Assembly: GCA_009929525.1 (NCBI GenBank) | Contig: SAAH01000021.1 | Coordinates: forward strand, 1-43,183 | Length of the DNA: 43,183 bases | Source: Clostridia bacterium | Lineage (GTDB): Bacteria > Bacillota > Clostridia > Lachnospirales > Lachnospiraceae | Direction of reading: 5' to 3' | In this document: positions 7,831 to 16,256 of the stretch, one piece after another | How positions within the stretch are numbered: the first letter of the stretch is position 1 | How the letters are laid out: each line of letters opens with the position of its first letter | Program-made: the position numbers and the translations under genes | Notes under the pieces: model-generated | Told to the model about the DNA's origin: nothing | Database searches by the model: none | What the model saw: only the letters and a program-made list of their open reading frames with translations

Positions 7831-8913
7831 TTACTCCCTATCCTTATTATATTTTTCCTGACCAAGCCTCATATTAATGTGTGAAGCATAAGCCTGAAAT
7901 GCTGCCGGAACCGGATATTTTTTCTCTATATCTTTTATATCCACAAACAACATGTCTCTTTCTTTTTCGTTTTCTAATGATGCCACGTTAATGACATAGC
8001 CGATCATATCCCATTCTACATGCGAAAATATGTGTTTTGCACCATCAAGCGCCTGTATCCTGAGAGGGAGAAGCTGGTATCTTTTCAGCCACTTGAGCAC
8101 CTCTTCTTCACCTAGATGGCCATTCAGGTTTGGCAGTTCATACAGCCCGGCCAAAAGCCCCTTATCAGGACGTCTCCGGATAGCTGCCCTCTCTCCATCT
8201 TTTATCACAAGAACCGTTTTCTCTTCCCGTCTGCGTTCCTTTTTCTTCTTCTTGACCGGAAGTTCCATCACCGTCTGATGCTCATATGCCACGCACAGAT
8301 GTGATATGGGACAGGACTCACACTTGGCCATACCGTTTGGCACACAGACCATGGCACCAAGCTCCATAAGAGCCTGATTGAATTCACCAGGGTGTTCCTG
8401 CGGCATGATCCTCTGCATTTCCATCTCCACTTTGGTCTTGACTGATTGTTTTAATATGTCATCATAAGATTCAGTCAGCCTTGCATGTACCCGCAGCACA
8501 TTTCCATCTACTGCCGGTACCGGAATCCCATATGCGATCGACGCAACTGCCCCGGCAGTATAATTGCCTATCCCTGGAAGTTCCTTTAACTGGCCATAAT
8601 CTTTTGGAAGACTGCCCTGGTACTGCTCCACAACTTCTACGGCCGCCTTTTGGATATTACGGACCCGGTTATAATAGCCCAAACCTTCCCACAGCTTCAT
8701 AAGCTGCTGTTCAGGACATACTGCCACATCCTTTATCGATGGAAGTGCGTGGATAAATCTCTCAAAATACGGTTTTACTGCCTCCACTCTGGTCTGTTGG
8801 AGCATGATCTCAGATATCCAGATATAATATGGATTCTTCGATTCCCGCCATGGCAAAATCCTGTGATTTTCTTTATACCATTCTAGTAATGGTTCAACTA
8901 TCCTATCTATCAT
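7831..8913 (-). CDS. mutY: A/G-specific adenine glycosylase MutY
   Basis: 360 residues. It removes adenine mispaired with 8-oxoguanine. Visible features: catalytic Glu35 (WISEIMLQQT), helix-hairpin-helix ELPGIGNYTAGAV (111-123), catalytic Asp136 (PAVDGNV), and the [4Fe-4S] cysteines C190, C198, C201 and C207 (spacing 7-2-5; E. coli MutY has 6-2-5). A C-terminal NUDIX-like 8-oxoG recognition domain (about 225-350) includes KHIFSHVEWDM. The start lies one base after the sfsA stop. Genes sfsA, mutY and the glycosyltransferase form a tight operon. Confidence 0.96.
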   Translation of the reverse strand: MIDRIVEPLLEWYKENHRILPWRESKNPYYIWISEIMLQQTRVEAVKPYFERFIHALPSIKDVAVCPEQQLMKLWEGLGYYNRVRNIQKAAVEVVEQYQGSLPKDYGQLKELPGIGNYTAGAVASIAYGIPVPAVDGNVLRVHARLTESYDDILKQSVKTKVEMEMQRIMPQEHPGEFNQALMELGAMVCVPNGMAKCESCPISHLCVAYEHQTVMELPVKKKKKERRREEKTVLVIKDGERAAIRRRPDKGLLAGLYELPNLNGHLGEEEVLKWLKRYQLLPLRIQALDGAKHIFSHVEWDMIGYVINVASLENEKERDMLFVDIKDIEKKYPVPAAFQAYASHINMRLGQEKYNKDRE

Positions 8914-8914
8914 C

Positions 8915-9610
8915 CTACCTCATCTCCGTCAAAAAATCCACAGGAATCTTGCTGTCTATCCAGATTTCACCGGTCTTTACCTGACAGTCCCATGCCTGTA
9001 CATGTACGCCTGCTTCTGCCGCCTTCTTCAGTTCCAGGCCAAATTCAGGCTGCGTTTTCCAGTTGGGCTGAAACCTTTGTACCCCTTTTAACTGGATCAC
9101 AAAAAATATCCATGCTTCATATCCTTCTGTCATACATTTTTGAAGTTCCTGTATATGCTTTAATCCTCGAAGTGTAGGAGCATCAGGAAATCTTGCGGTT
9201 CCATCCTCCTCAAGCGTAACGCCCTTTACTTCGATAAAAGCCTTTTTCCCCTGATACTCTGCATACAGATCGAATCTGGACTGGTCATAGGTCTTCTCAC
9301 TTTTCAGCAAAGTAAGTCCTGGAAATACACCACCTTTTTCTATCCACTCTCTCACCAGATAATTAGGCATCTGAGAATCAATATTGATGAGAATATCATT
9401 TTTATAGAGCTGGATCAGATCATACTTTGTTTTTCTGTTGGGATTATCTGATTCTTCCACATATACCTTCGTTCCGGGAATCAACAATTCCTTAAGACGG
9501 CCTGTATTCTTCACATGGCATACTTCTTCTTTTCCATTGATCTCAACGTGTGCAATAAAACGATTGGGCCTGCTCAAAAAGACACCCTCTCTTATATTTT
9601 TGTACTTCAT
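8915..9610 (-). CDS. sfsA: SfsA family DNA/RNA nuclease-fold protein
   Basis: 231 residues, matching the sugar fermentation stimulation protein A family along its full length: LSRPNRFIAHVE, CHVKNTGRLKELLIPG, LPNYLVREWIEKG-like and AFIEVKGVTLEEDGTARFPD. The ExK and D positions fit the PD-(D/E)XK-like C-terminal domain known in the family. In E. coli the gene affects maltose use, but the biochemical role is unsettled. The start ATG has a perfect AGGAGG. First gene of the operon, with its own promoter overlapping the divergent HAD promoter. Confidence 0.95.
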   Translation of the reverse strand: MKYKNIREGVFLSRPNRFIAHVEINGKEEVCHVKNTGRLKELLIPGTKVYVEESDNPNRKTKYDLIQLYKNDILINIDSQMPNYLVREWIEKGGVFPGLTLLKSEKTYDQSRFDLYAEYQGKKAFIEVKGVTLEEDGTARFPDAPTLRGLKHIQELQKCMTEGYEAWIFFVIQLKGVQRFQPNWKTQPEFGLELKKAAEAGVHVQAWDCQVKTGEIWIDSKIPVDFLTEMR

Positions 9611-9632
9611 TATTTCCTCCTGGCTTTTACGC

Positions 9633-9661
9633 TTGCTTTTTCTTCCTATTCTTTATACAAT
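9633..9661 (+). promoter_or_regulatory. Promoter of the HAD gene
   Basis: TTGCTT (9633-9638), 17-bp spacer, TACAAT (9656-9661). Its -10 region overlaps the -10 of the divergent sfsA promoter, so the two cannot be occupied together. Confidence 0.6.
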
Positions 9662-9680
9662 AAGATGACAAATGAATCAA
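9652..9680 (-). promoter_or_regulatory. Promoter of the sfsA-mutY-glycosyltransferase operon
   Basis: Minus strand: TTGATT (9675-9680), 17-bp spacer, TATAAA (9652-9657). It is positioned about 40 bases upstream of the sfsA ATG. Confidence 0.6.
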
Positions 9681-9706
9681 TCAAATTTCACACAAAGGAG
9701 ATATTT

Positions 9707-10324
9707 ATGGACAGTATTATATTTGATGTTGATGGAACGCTGTGGGACTCTACCGCCATATGTGCTGAAGCCTGGAATACCATCATCCACCAGAAAACTG
9801 ATCTTGATCTTACTATTACAGAAGAAACTCTCAAAGGACTTTTTGGCAGGATCCTGCCTGATATAGCAAAGGTTATCTTTCCTGATTATCCTGTTGAGCG
9901 CCAGCTTTCCCTGATCGACCAGTGCTGCGAGGAAGAGCATCGTGCCCTGCTCGCTCACTGTGCTCCGCTTTACCCTGATCTCGAAGAAACGCTCATATCC
10001 CTTTCCCAAAAATACCGCCTCTTTATCGTAAGTAACTGTCAGGCCGGATATATCGAAGTTTTCTTAAAATCCAGTGGCTTCGGTCAGTACTTTGAAGGCC
10101 ATCTTTGCCCTGGTGATACCGGTAATGCAAAAGCTGACAACATACGCCAGATCATTAGAGACTATAAACTTGCATCCCCTGTCTATGTGGGCGATACTGA
10201 CGGCGATCACCGTGCAACAAAATCTGCCGGTATACCATTTGTGTTTGCAGCCTATGGATTTGGTTCTGTCTGCTCCCCTGATTATACCATTAATTGCCCC
10301 AAAGAGCTCCTTAAGATATTCTAA
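9707..10324 (+). CDS. HAD-family phosphatase (phosphoglycolate phosphatase-like)
   Basis: 205 residues. HAD motif I IIFDVDGTLWDS (4-15, nucleophile Asp7), motif II LFIVSNC, and motif IV VYVGDTDGDHRATKSAG. An alpha-helical cap lies between motifs I and II, as in the Gph/PgmB subfamily. It is probably a small cytosolic sugar- or glycolate-phosphate phosphatase; the substrate cannot be read from sequence. A longer in-frame reading from 9515 overlaps sfsA and lacks a ribosome site. AAAGGAG at 9694-9700 fixes the start at 9707. Confidence 0.88.
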   Translation: MDSIIFDVDGTLWDSTAICAEAWNTIIHQKTDLDLTITEETLKGLFGRILPDIAKVIFPDYPVERQLSLIDQCCEEEHRALLAHCAPLYPDLEETLISLSQKYRLFIVSNCQAGYIEVFLKSSGFGQYFEGHLCPGDTGNAKADNIRQIIRDYKLASPVYVGDTDGDHRATKSAGIPFVFAAYGFGSVCSPDYTINCPKELLKIF

Positions 10325-10353
10325 AGAAAAATTGAATATATCTATAAATGCAT

Positions 10354-10416
10354 AAATAAAGCTGCATCCATATACAATCTTTAAGATCAAAATTGTATAC
10401 GGACGCAGCTTTATTT
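10354..10416. terminator. Long bidirectional terminator hairpin
   Basis: Arms AAATAAAGCTGC...TATACAAT (10354-10378) and ATTGTATA...GCAGCTTTATTT (10391-10416) pair with about three mismatches around a 12-base loop. It lies between the convergent HAD gene and the L,D-transpeptidase gene. The A/T stem ends give T tracts on both strands. Confidence 0.85.
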
Positions 10417-10458
10417 ACTTTACCATACAAATATTCCTGCTGCCATCATTTGCACTTA

Positions 10459-11892
10459 TCAATTAAAACTGTATCCATCATTATACACACATATGATCGG
10501 AGTATCCTCATCGATCATCTTATAGATTGCTTTTGCTTTTTTATATGGCAGATTGATACATCCATGAGAACCACTGTACTTATAGATTGTTCCACCATAA
10601 GTTCCTCTCCAACTGGCATCATGAAGACCGATTCCCCTGTTAAATGGCATCCAGAAGTTTACATGTGCCTCATAACTTGGCTGTCCATCAGCACCAGGTG
10701 CTCCTCTAAGCACTCTGTCTGTTGTTTTGTAGGTTAAGAAGTAAACTCCCGGCGGTGTAAATCTGTCTCTCGTCATACGCCCTGATACGAGAGGTGTATC
10801 AAGGACCATTTCATTATCCTTATAATAATACAGATGCTGTTCTGTCAGATTGACTTCTATGTAAGTCGTACCCAGACCGTTGTTCTCTGTGTATTTTTCC
10901 TCACTGGAATACTCTGGCTCTCTTGATACGATCTCCTGCTTTTCTATATTTTCCGTTAATTTTTCGATTTCTGATCCCTGGTCGATCTTCCATCCATAAT
11001 TCCCCCCCTCAACTGTCACATCAAGTCCGGAGGTTGTATGAAATGGCCGTTCCTTTCCCACAGTATCTACCTTTTTGGCCAGTTTTTTTACATAATTTTT
11101 TATTTTATTTTTAAACTTTTCATCATCCCTGGAGTAATTTCCCTCTTCATCCACATCAAGCCATTTGCGAAGATTGTCTCCATCAAAAACCTTTTCTCCT
11201 GTGGGAAGCTGATAGGTAACGCTTACTTTTGCCAACTCATTGAGCTGCTCCTGCTGTCTCAGTACCAATTCACTGTCTTTTGTATACACCGGCATCACGT
11301 AGGCCTTTGCCTCTTCCACCGAAAGTGTCTCTGATTTTCCGGAAACTGCCTGGCTGACTGCTTCCTGCATCTTTTCTGTATCAATCTTTGTTCCGTATGT
11401 CTCATCTACGATAACAAACTCATCTTTTTCAAATGTAACATATGCATCTTCCGGTGCTGTCTGGGCATCCTCCTGCATACTTTTCAATTCTTTTACTTTC
11501 TCTTCCAGTTTCTTTGCATCAAATGTTATATCTTCATTGATCCTATACTCTTCCTGTGCAAATACTCCCTTGATCCAGAAAAGTGGATTCTGAGCATTTA
11601 TAAGCTTTTCCACGCCCTGGTCACTGACATATTTGTAGTCAATATCTGTTCCTGCAATCTCCTCTGTCACATCATCCCGAAACTCGATCTGAATCTGATA
11701 ATCTTCCACCTTACTGCGGATCAGTTCCTCCGCCTGTTCGGCTGTCAAGCCTGCACATTCCACCTGATTGATCTTGGTCCCTGCAAAAAACTTATCACTA
11801 TAGTAATAAGCTCTCCATCCATACAATCCGATTCCAACCACAAGTAATGTACATCCCACCGCTGCCGCAATTTTCTTTGATCTGTTTCTCAT
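10459..11892 (-). CDS. L,D-transpeptidase with peptidoglycan-binding-like domain
   Basis: 477 residues. A short cytosolic start and one membrane segment (about 9-27, ending YGWRAYYY) anchor the protein, placing the rest outside the cell. Residues about 35-330 hold two PG_binding_4-type repeats, and residues about 350-477 form a YkuD domain. Its catalytic motif includes His at GLHDAS and HGC at 443-445, with Cys445 as nucleophile (SGSHGCINLP). These enzymes make 3-3 peptidoglycan cross-links that resist most penicillins. It is the third gene after the ThrE pair, 75 bp downstream. The ribosome site is GGGAG. The architecture matches Enterococcus faecium Ldt-type proteins. Confidence 0.93.
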   Translation of the reverse strand: MRNRSKKIAAAVGCTLLVVGIGLYGWRAYYYSDKFFAGTKINQVECAGLTAEQAEELIRSKVEDYQIQIEFRDDVTEEIAGTDIDYKYVSDQGVEKLINAQNPLFWIKGVFAQEEYRINEDITFDAKKLEEKVKELKSMQEDAQTAPEDAYVTFEKDEFVIVDETYGTKIDTEKMQEAVSQAVSGKSETLSVEEAKAYVMPVYTKDSELVLRQQEQLNELAKVSVTYQLPTGEKVFDGDNLRKWLDVDEEGNYSRDDEKFKNKIKNYVKKLAKKVDTVGKERPFHTTSGLDVTVEGGNYGWKIDQGSEIEKLTENIEKQEIVSREPEYSSEEKYTENNGLGTTYIEVNLTEQHLYYYKDNEMVLDTPLVSGRMTRDRFTPPGVYFLTYKTTDRVLRGAPGADGQPSYEAHVNFWMPFNRGIGLHDASWRGTYGGTIYKYSGSHGCINLPYKKAKAIYKMIDEDTPIICVYNDGYSFN

Positions 11893-11967
11893 CCCATACT
11901 CCCAACGTAATTATGCATTATTTTTCTGCTGAATTTTTATATCTTATGACTCATATTACCTGCCATA

Positions 11968-12438
11968 TTACCTGCCTTTTATTTTTTTCGCATGTTTTAC
12001 ACCACTGATAAAATTATTCAGCACGATGTTCACAACAAAGATCGCTATTGCTATCATCCCCGCCGCAAGCAATGTCTGCTGAAAAAAATACGAAGACATT
12101 TCTTTTTCTGATTTTAGTATATAATATACGATCCTGTACATCCCTGCTCCCGGCACAAGTGTCATATTCGCCGGTATCAAAAACATCGTTACCGGTGTCT
12201 TAAATATCCTCGCGCACACATGGGCACCTATGGATATCAGTACTGCTCCAAAAAATGTGGCAAGCAGCATGGATTCCGTAAAGTAATCCACGATCAGATA
12301 CAAAAACCATCCCAAAGCACCATCTAAACCTGCCCATATTAAAAATCTCTTCTCAACTCCCAGTACCACACCAAATCCCACAACCGCAACCAATCCTCCT
12401 GTGCTTTGCCAAATCATCTCTATAATATTCTCCATCAC
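11968..12438 (-). CDS. ThrE/YjjB-type exporter small subunit
   Basis: 156 residues, four or five hydrophobic segments, with the conserved PANMTLVPGAGMYRIVYYIL motif of the DUF3815/YjjB family. It corresponds to the C-terminal half of Corynebacterium ThrE (threonine/serine export) and to E. coli YjjB, which with YjjP exports succinate. The partner is encoded 48 bp upstream. GTG at 12436-12438 is 7 bases from AGGAG, and an ATG directly follows it, so the exact start is ambiguous by one codon. The substrate is not certain. Confidence 0.88.
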   Translation of the reverse strand: MMENIIEMIWQSTGGLVAVVGFGVVLGVEKRFLIWAGLDGALGWFLYLIVDYFTESMLLATFFGAVLISIGAHVCARIFKTPVTMFLIPANMTLVPGAGMYRIVYYILKSEKEMSSYFFQQTLLAAGMIAIAIFVVNIVLNNFISGVKHAKKIKGR

Positions 12439-12486
12439 ATACCTGCTCCTTGTATATTTTGAACTTTCAGGGTTACCGAAACCAAG

Positions 12487-13233
12487 CTATACGATATACA
12501 TCCCGATACCGATTCCAACTGCAACTCCCAAAGCGATAACAAAAGCCTCTGCTGCCCGCGCAAGACCTGACAGATAATCACCGTGAAGCGTATCAAAAAC
12601 AGCATTGGTAATGGCTGCACCCGGAACAAACGGCATGATACCACTTATGATCAGAAGATTTTTGTCATAAGTCCCCGGCAAATACTTCACGATCACTCCT
12701 ATCGTGACTGCCAGCACAACAGAACACAATATATTCTCAAGAAACATATGGATTCTATATCTTCTGCACACAAAAAGTACATATGCCGAAACAAATCCTG
12801 CAAAAGCCGCTATCAGTGCACCCGGTATAGAAGCACCAAACATGATGGCAAATCCACCAGTGATCGCCATCATTGATATGAGATTTTTTCTCGGTATCTG
12901 AGGTTCTTTCCACAGATTCTTCATCCGGCGAAATGCTTCCTCAAGAGTAATCTGATCCCCGCAAAATTCTCTCGATATCATATTGACTCTGTCGATCACA
13001 GAAAGGTTCGTCCCTCTCTTTGTGATCCTTCGTACCACAGTCAGTGAATCGATCGATGGATCATCAAGAGTTGCCACAAATCCTGTCATCATAACAAGAA
13101 CCTGTACCGTCTTCAACTCTGATTTTTTTAATATCCGGTAAATCGTATCTTCGACCCTGTACGTTTCGGCGCCGTTTTTCATCAGAATCTCTCCCGCAAA
13201 CACCGCTGTGTCCAGCAATAATTTATAGTCCAT
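12487..13233 (-). CDS. ThrE/YjjP-type exporter large subunit
   Basis: 248 residues. A soluble N-terminal region (GEILMKNGAETYRVEDTI, about 15-32, and TLVVRRITKRGTNLSVIDRVN-like) is followed by about five membrane helices from residue 115. This is the DUF1212/YjjP layout. It pairs with the YjjB-type protein downstream; together they equal one ThrE. The likely role is export of small amino acids or dicarboxylates. The start codon follows GGGGAG by 11 bases. A terminator just upstream separates it from the shikimate kinase gene. Confidence 0.88.
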   Translation of the reverse strand: MDYKLLLDTAVFAGEILMKNGAETYRVEDTIYRILKKSELKTVQVLVMMTGFVATLDDPSIDSLTVVRRITKRGTNLSVIDRVNMISREFCGDQITLEEAFRRMKNLWKEPQIPRKNLISMMAITGGFAIMFGASIPGALIAAFAGFVSAYVLFVCRRYRIHMFLENILCSVVLAVTIGVIVKYLPGTYDKNLLIISGIMPFVPGAAITNAVFDTLHGDYLSGLARAAEAFVIALGVAVGIGIGMYIV

Positions 13234-13275
13234 AAGAAATATTTCTCCCCAATATATTCTTTAAATCTGACTTAG

Positions 13276-13308
13276 AAAAGGACACCAGGAAATCTCCCAG
13301 TGCCCTTC
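13276..13308 (-). terminator. Terminator after the shikimate kinase fusion
   Basis: On the minus strand AAGGGCAC (13300-13307) pairs with GTGTCCTT (13277-13285 region), with one G-T pair and a partly paired interior, and is followed by TTTTC. It lies 36 bp past the shikimate kinase stop and ends that transcript before yjjP. Confidence 0.7.
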
Positions 13309-13343
13309 CTTCGTGTTCCATGCAAATTTGATTATTACGGAAA

Positions 13344-14129
13344 TTATTTGTTATCAAGTGCGATCAGTTTTGTTATGATTTCTTCGCAGATCTGCACCAC
13401 ATTTTTTCCATCTGTAGAAACCGTGATATCTGCAACTGCTTCATAACGAGCTTTTCTCTTGCTCATTAACTCCTCGATAAACTCTACATTCATATTGTTA
13501 TTCAGGATAGGTCTGTCTGTGCTGTCTTTTACACGCTCATAAATCGTCTCCGGCTTAGCTGTCAGAAGGACTACCCGGCCATGTTTCTTCATATGGTCAG
13601 CATTTTCTTCTCTCATGACTACACCGCCGCCACAGGACACGATCGCCTGGCTCTTTTTTTGTAACTCGATCAGTGTATTGCTCTCAAGATTACGGAAATA
13701 TGCTTCCCCATACTCTGCAAATATATCTGCAATAGACATTCCCTGTTTTTTCACGATCATTTCGTCCATCTCGATCCGTTCCATCTCGAGTTTGTCCTTA
13801 AGTCCCGCTGCCACAGTACTCTTTCCTGAACCCATGAATCCAACAAGGAAAATATTGTAATCAAACAGGCTCTTCGCCTGGATCTTACGGCTGTTTTTCA
13901 CTATATATTTGAAGATATCAAGGATCTCTTCCTCAAATTCATTGTCACCCAGTTTTGCTGCCAGTACATCTGTCTGTTTCTTTTCCTGTTCCGGCTGGAT
14001 GATCGGAATACCCGTCTGTTTCTTGTATTCGATGATCTCCTGTACATATCCCATACGGACAACCAGCTGATCAATGATCTTATCATCACATTCGCCCATC
14101 TTCGCGCGTATCTCTTCTAACTTTTCCAT
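13344..14129 (-). CDS. aroK: Fused chorismate mutase - shikimate kinase
   Basis: 261 residues, two domains. Residues 1-88 resemble an AroQ-type chorismate mutase (LEEIRAKMGECDDKIIDQLV, EIIEYKKQTGIPI). Residues about 92-261 are shikimate kinase: P-loop FLVGFMGSGKSTVA, RIEMDEMIVKK, GEAYFRNLE, SCGGGVV and the lid DRPILNN. The kinase makes shikimate-3-phosphate and the mutase makes prephenate, two non-adjacent steps of aromatic synthesis. One expected mutase arginine (equivalent of E. coli Arg51) seems replaced in IQPEQEKKQ, so mutase activity is less sure. I start at the second Met (14129), where GAAAGGG is well placed; the first ATG (14150) lacks a ribosome site. It is single, next to the quinate/shikimate regulon but divergent from its LysR gene. 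Confidence 0.9.
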   Translation of the reverse strand: MEKLEEIRAKMGECDDKIIDQLVVRMGYVQEIIEYKKQTGIPIIQPEQEKKQTDVLAAKLGDNEFEEEILDIFKYIVKNSRKIQAKSLFDYNIFLVGFMGSGKSTVAAGLKDKLEMERIEMDEMIVKKQGMSIADIFAEYGEAYFRNLESNTLIELQKKSQAIVSCGGGVVMREENADHMKKHGRVVLLTAKPETIYERVKDSTDRPILNNNMNVEFIEELMSKRKARYEAVADITVSTDGKNVVQICEEIITKLIALDNK

Positions 14130-14230
14130 TATTATAAAACCCTTTCTCATAATCTTTAGATAAATGAAATCACTTTCCGCCCATTATAACAAGAAAACCC
14201 TGCTGGTGCAAGCTAAAGTATGAAAAGGAA

Positions 14231-14259
14231 TTGACAAAATCGACCTGTTTCTATACGAT
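14231..14259 (+). promoter_or_regulatory. Promoter of the LysR gene
   Basis: TTGACA (14231-14236), 17-bp spacer, TACGAT (14254-14259). A TTTCTAT half site (14248-14254) abuts the -10. The same heptamer is one arm of the LysR-type boxes at 21051 and 22189, so autorepression is possible. Confidence 0.7.
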
Positions 14260-14279
14260 GAAACAAAGGAGGAACGCAC

Positions 14280-15167
14280 ATGAACCTTAATCAATTATAC
14301 TATTTTCAGACGATCGCAAGACTTTCTCATTTTACCCAGGCTGCCGAGGAGCTCCATATTTCCCAGCCCAGTCTGAGCTATGCCATGTCCAGCCTTGAAA
14401 AAGAGCTGGGAACTGTCCTTTTTGAAAAGCAGGGACGAAACGTAGTGCTCACAAAATACGGACAGCTCTTTCTCACTCATGTGGAGCGTTCTTTGGAAGA
14501 ATTAGAAAATGGAAAAAGACAGCTTGCGAAATATACCAGTGAGGAACAGGGACAGATAGATATCGGTTATGTTTATCCTCTGGCTCCCCGCTATATCCCC
14601 CGTATGGTCCGCAGTTTTATCGATCATCCCCAAAACAAAGGGGTAAATTTTACATTTTATCAGGGGATCACATCAACCTTGATATCCGGACTGAAATCAG
14701 AAAAATACGATGTGATTTTTGCTTCCCGGGTGACTGAGGAAGATGATATAGAGTTTGTTCCGCTCCTGCAGCACAGTCTGTCTGTCATCGTGCCGAACAA
14801 CCACCCTCTTGCCCACCTTACCAGCATCCCTTTGAAAATGATCGAAGATTACCCTCTGGTCGTTTATCACAAAGAAACTGGGCTTGGACAACTCACATTG
14901 AAACTTTTCGAGCTTTCCGGACTGACTCCAAACATCATCAGTGTTGCACAAAATGAACAGGCTCTCTATGGACTGGTAGCTGAAGGCTTCGGCATCTCAC
15001 TTGCTGCCGTGATCCCTGAGATCTCACTCTTTGATGTGACTGCCATACCAGTGGAAGAAGCTTACTGTAAACGCCATATCCATATGGCATACTTAAAAAA
15101 TCACTTTCAGCCGCCGGCTTTGAAACGTTTTATAAAATATGCAAAGAATAATCATTTTGATATGTGA
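14280..15167 (+). CDS. LysR-family regulator of the quinate/shikimate genes
   Basis: 295 residues. The N-terminal winged helix (MNLNQLYYFQTIARLSHFTQ, then AAEELHISQPSLSYAMSSLE) and a LysR substrate-binding domain (about 90-290) are standard. AAAGGAGG precedes the ATG by 7 bases. It is convergent with the six-gene ydiB-MFS-aroD-TRAP operon. Listeria QuiR and Corynebacterium QsuR are LysR proteins that sense shikimate-pathway compounds in similar loci. By analogy this one probably binds shikimate, quinate or a dehydro form and acts at the ATAGA-N5-TCTAT boxes. The target assignment is inference from box sequence and spacing. Confidence 0.92.
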   Translation: MNLNQLYYFQTIARLSHFTQAAEELHISQPSLSYAMSSLEKELGTVLFEKQGRNVVLTKYGQLFLTHVERSLEELENGKRQLAKYTSEEQGQIDIGYVYPLAPRYIPRMVRSFIDHPQNKGVNFTFYQGITSTLISGLKSEKYDVIFASRVTEEDDIEFVPLLQHSLSVIVPNNHPLAHLTSIPLKMIEDYPLVVYHKETGLGQLTLKLFELSGLTPNIISVAQNEQALYGLVAEGFGISLAAVIPEISLFDVTAIPVEEAYCKRHIHMAYLKNHFQPPALKRFIKYAKNNHFDM

Positions 15168-15186
15168 CTTCTATACAATAACGCCA

Positions 15187-15229
15187 AAAATCCCAGTACC
15201 CGCTTCATCGAAACTGGTACTGGGATTTT
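15187..15229. terminator. Bidirectional terminator between lysR and dctP
   Basis: AAAATCCCAGTACC (15187-15200) pairs perfectly with GGTACTGGGATTTT (15216-15229) around a 15-base loop, followed by T-rich sequence on each strand. It lies between the convergent LysR and DctP genes. Confidence 0.92.
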
Positions 15230-15248
15230 ATTCAAGTTCAAGATAAAA

Positions 15249-16256
15249 TTATTTTTCTGATTCTGAAAGATATAGCTCTACGAGTTCTTCTCCTGCCTGC
15301 TCTTCGATATTTTCATATACATTCTGCGACAGGCTTCTTATTTCTTCATGTACCTCTTCCGAAAGTTCTACAATCTCCACACCATAATCTTCCATGACTG
15401 ATATTCTCTCAGCAACTCTTTCATCTGCCTGTTCTCTTGCATATGCAGTTGCTGTTGCGGAAGCCTGTTCGATAATCGCTCGCTCTTCCGGTTCCAGATT
15501 CTCAAGAAATTCATCATTGACCAGCAGCGATATCATATGAGGCAGATGGTTGGTCTGAACTACATATTTTTGCTGTTCATAAAGTTTACCCGATACGATA
15601 ACCTCGTATGGATTCTCCTGTGCGTCAATAGTATTTTGCTGAAGTCCGATATAGACTTCACTGAAAGTCATAGGCGTTGGATTTGCATTCAGGTCCTTCC
15701 AAAACAACAGATGATTGGAATTCTCCATGGTTCTGATCTTTTGTCCTGTAAAGTCCTTGATTGTTTCTATCTTTTTATTAGTAGACATGACACGAAATCC
15801 CTGATCTGCCATACCCAGCAGATGATAACCATTTTTCTCATAGATATTTTGCAGTGCATCCGAGAAGGTCTGATCATCCACCGCGGTCCGCACTGACTCT
15901 ATCTCACTGTATGCGCATGGCAGATCAAACACTGATATCTCCGGCATAAAGCTGACCTGAGGGGCAGTATTTTGCACAACGAAGGGAATATCCCCATCTG
16001 CACAGCTTTCCAAAAGTTCACGGTCACTTCCTATGATTCCATTTGCATAGATCTGTATCTTCATCTTTCCTTCACTTAGCCGGTCAACTTCTTCGATAAA
16101 CTTTTCTCCATATATCTGAGTGACCGTATCCTCCGGACTGCTGCTTCCAAGAGGCCAGGCATACGTCTGGGTATCATTTTTTTTGCATCCTGCTGCGATC
16201 AGCGGCAAAATCGATATAGTCAGAAGATACATTACCATTTTCATTCTCTTTTTCAT
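15249..16256 (-). CDS. TRAP transporter substrate-binding protein DctP (lipoprotein)
   Basis: 335 residues. A signal peptide with a lipobox-like LIAAGC near residue 24 predicts a membrane-tethered lipoprotein. The DctP fold is evident (GSSSPEDTVTQIYGEKFIEEV, GQKIRTMENSNHLLFWK, FSEVYIGLQQNTIDAQENP). The Arg of KIRTM normally salt-bridges the carboxylate of the ligand, which fits quinate or shikimate. The start ATG overlaps the dctM stop as TGATG, and AGGAGG sits 6 bases upstream. An in-frame GTG one codon earlier is less likely. Last gene of the operon, followed by a strong terminator. Confidence 0.93.
   Translation of the reverse strand: MKKRMKMVMYLLTISILPLIAAGCKKNDTQTYAWPLGSSSPEDTVTQIYGEKFIEEVDRLSEGKMKIQIYANGIIGSDRELLESCADGDIPFVVQNTAPQVSFMPEISVFDLPCAYSEIESVRTAVDDQTFSDALQNIYEKNGYHLLGMADQGFRVMSTNKKIETIKDFTGQKIRTMENSNHLLFWKDLNANPTPMTFSEVYIGLQQNTIDAQENPYEVIVSGKLYEQQKYVVQTNHLPHMISLLVNDEFLENLEPEERAIIEQASATATAYAREQADERVAERISVMEDYGVEIVELSEEVHEEIRSLSQNVYENIEEQAGEELVELYLSESEK

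Noticed and set aside
9515-9706. 64-codon N-terminal extension of the HAD protein
   Set aside because: It overlaps sfsA on the other strand and lies upstream of both the promoter and the AAAGGAG site used by the ATG at 9707.
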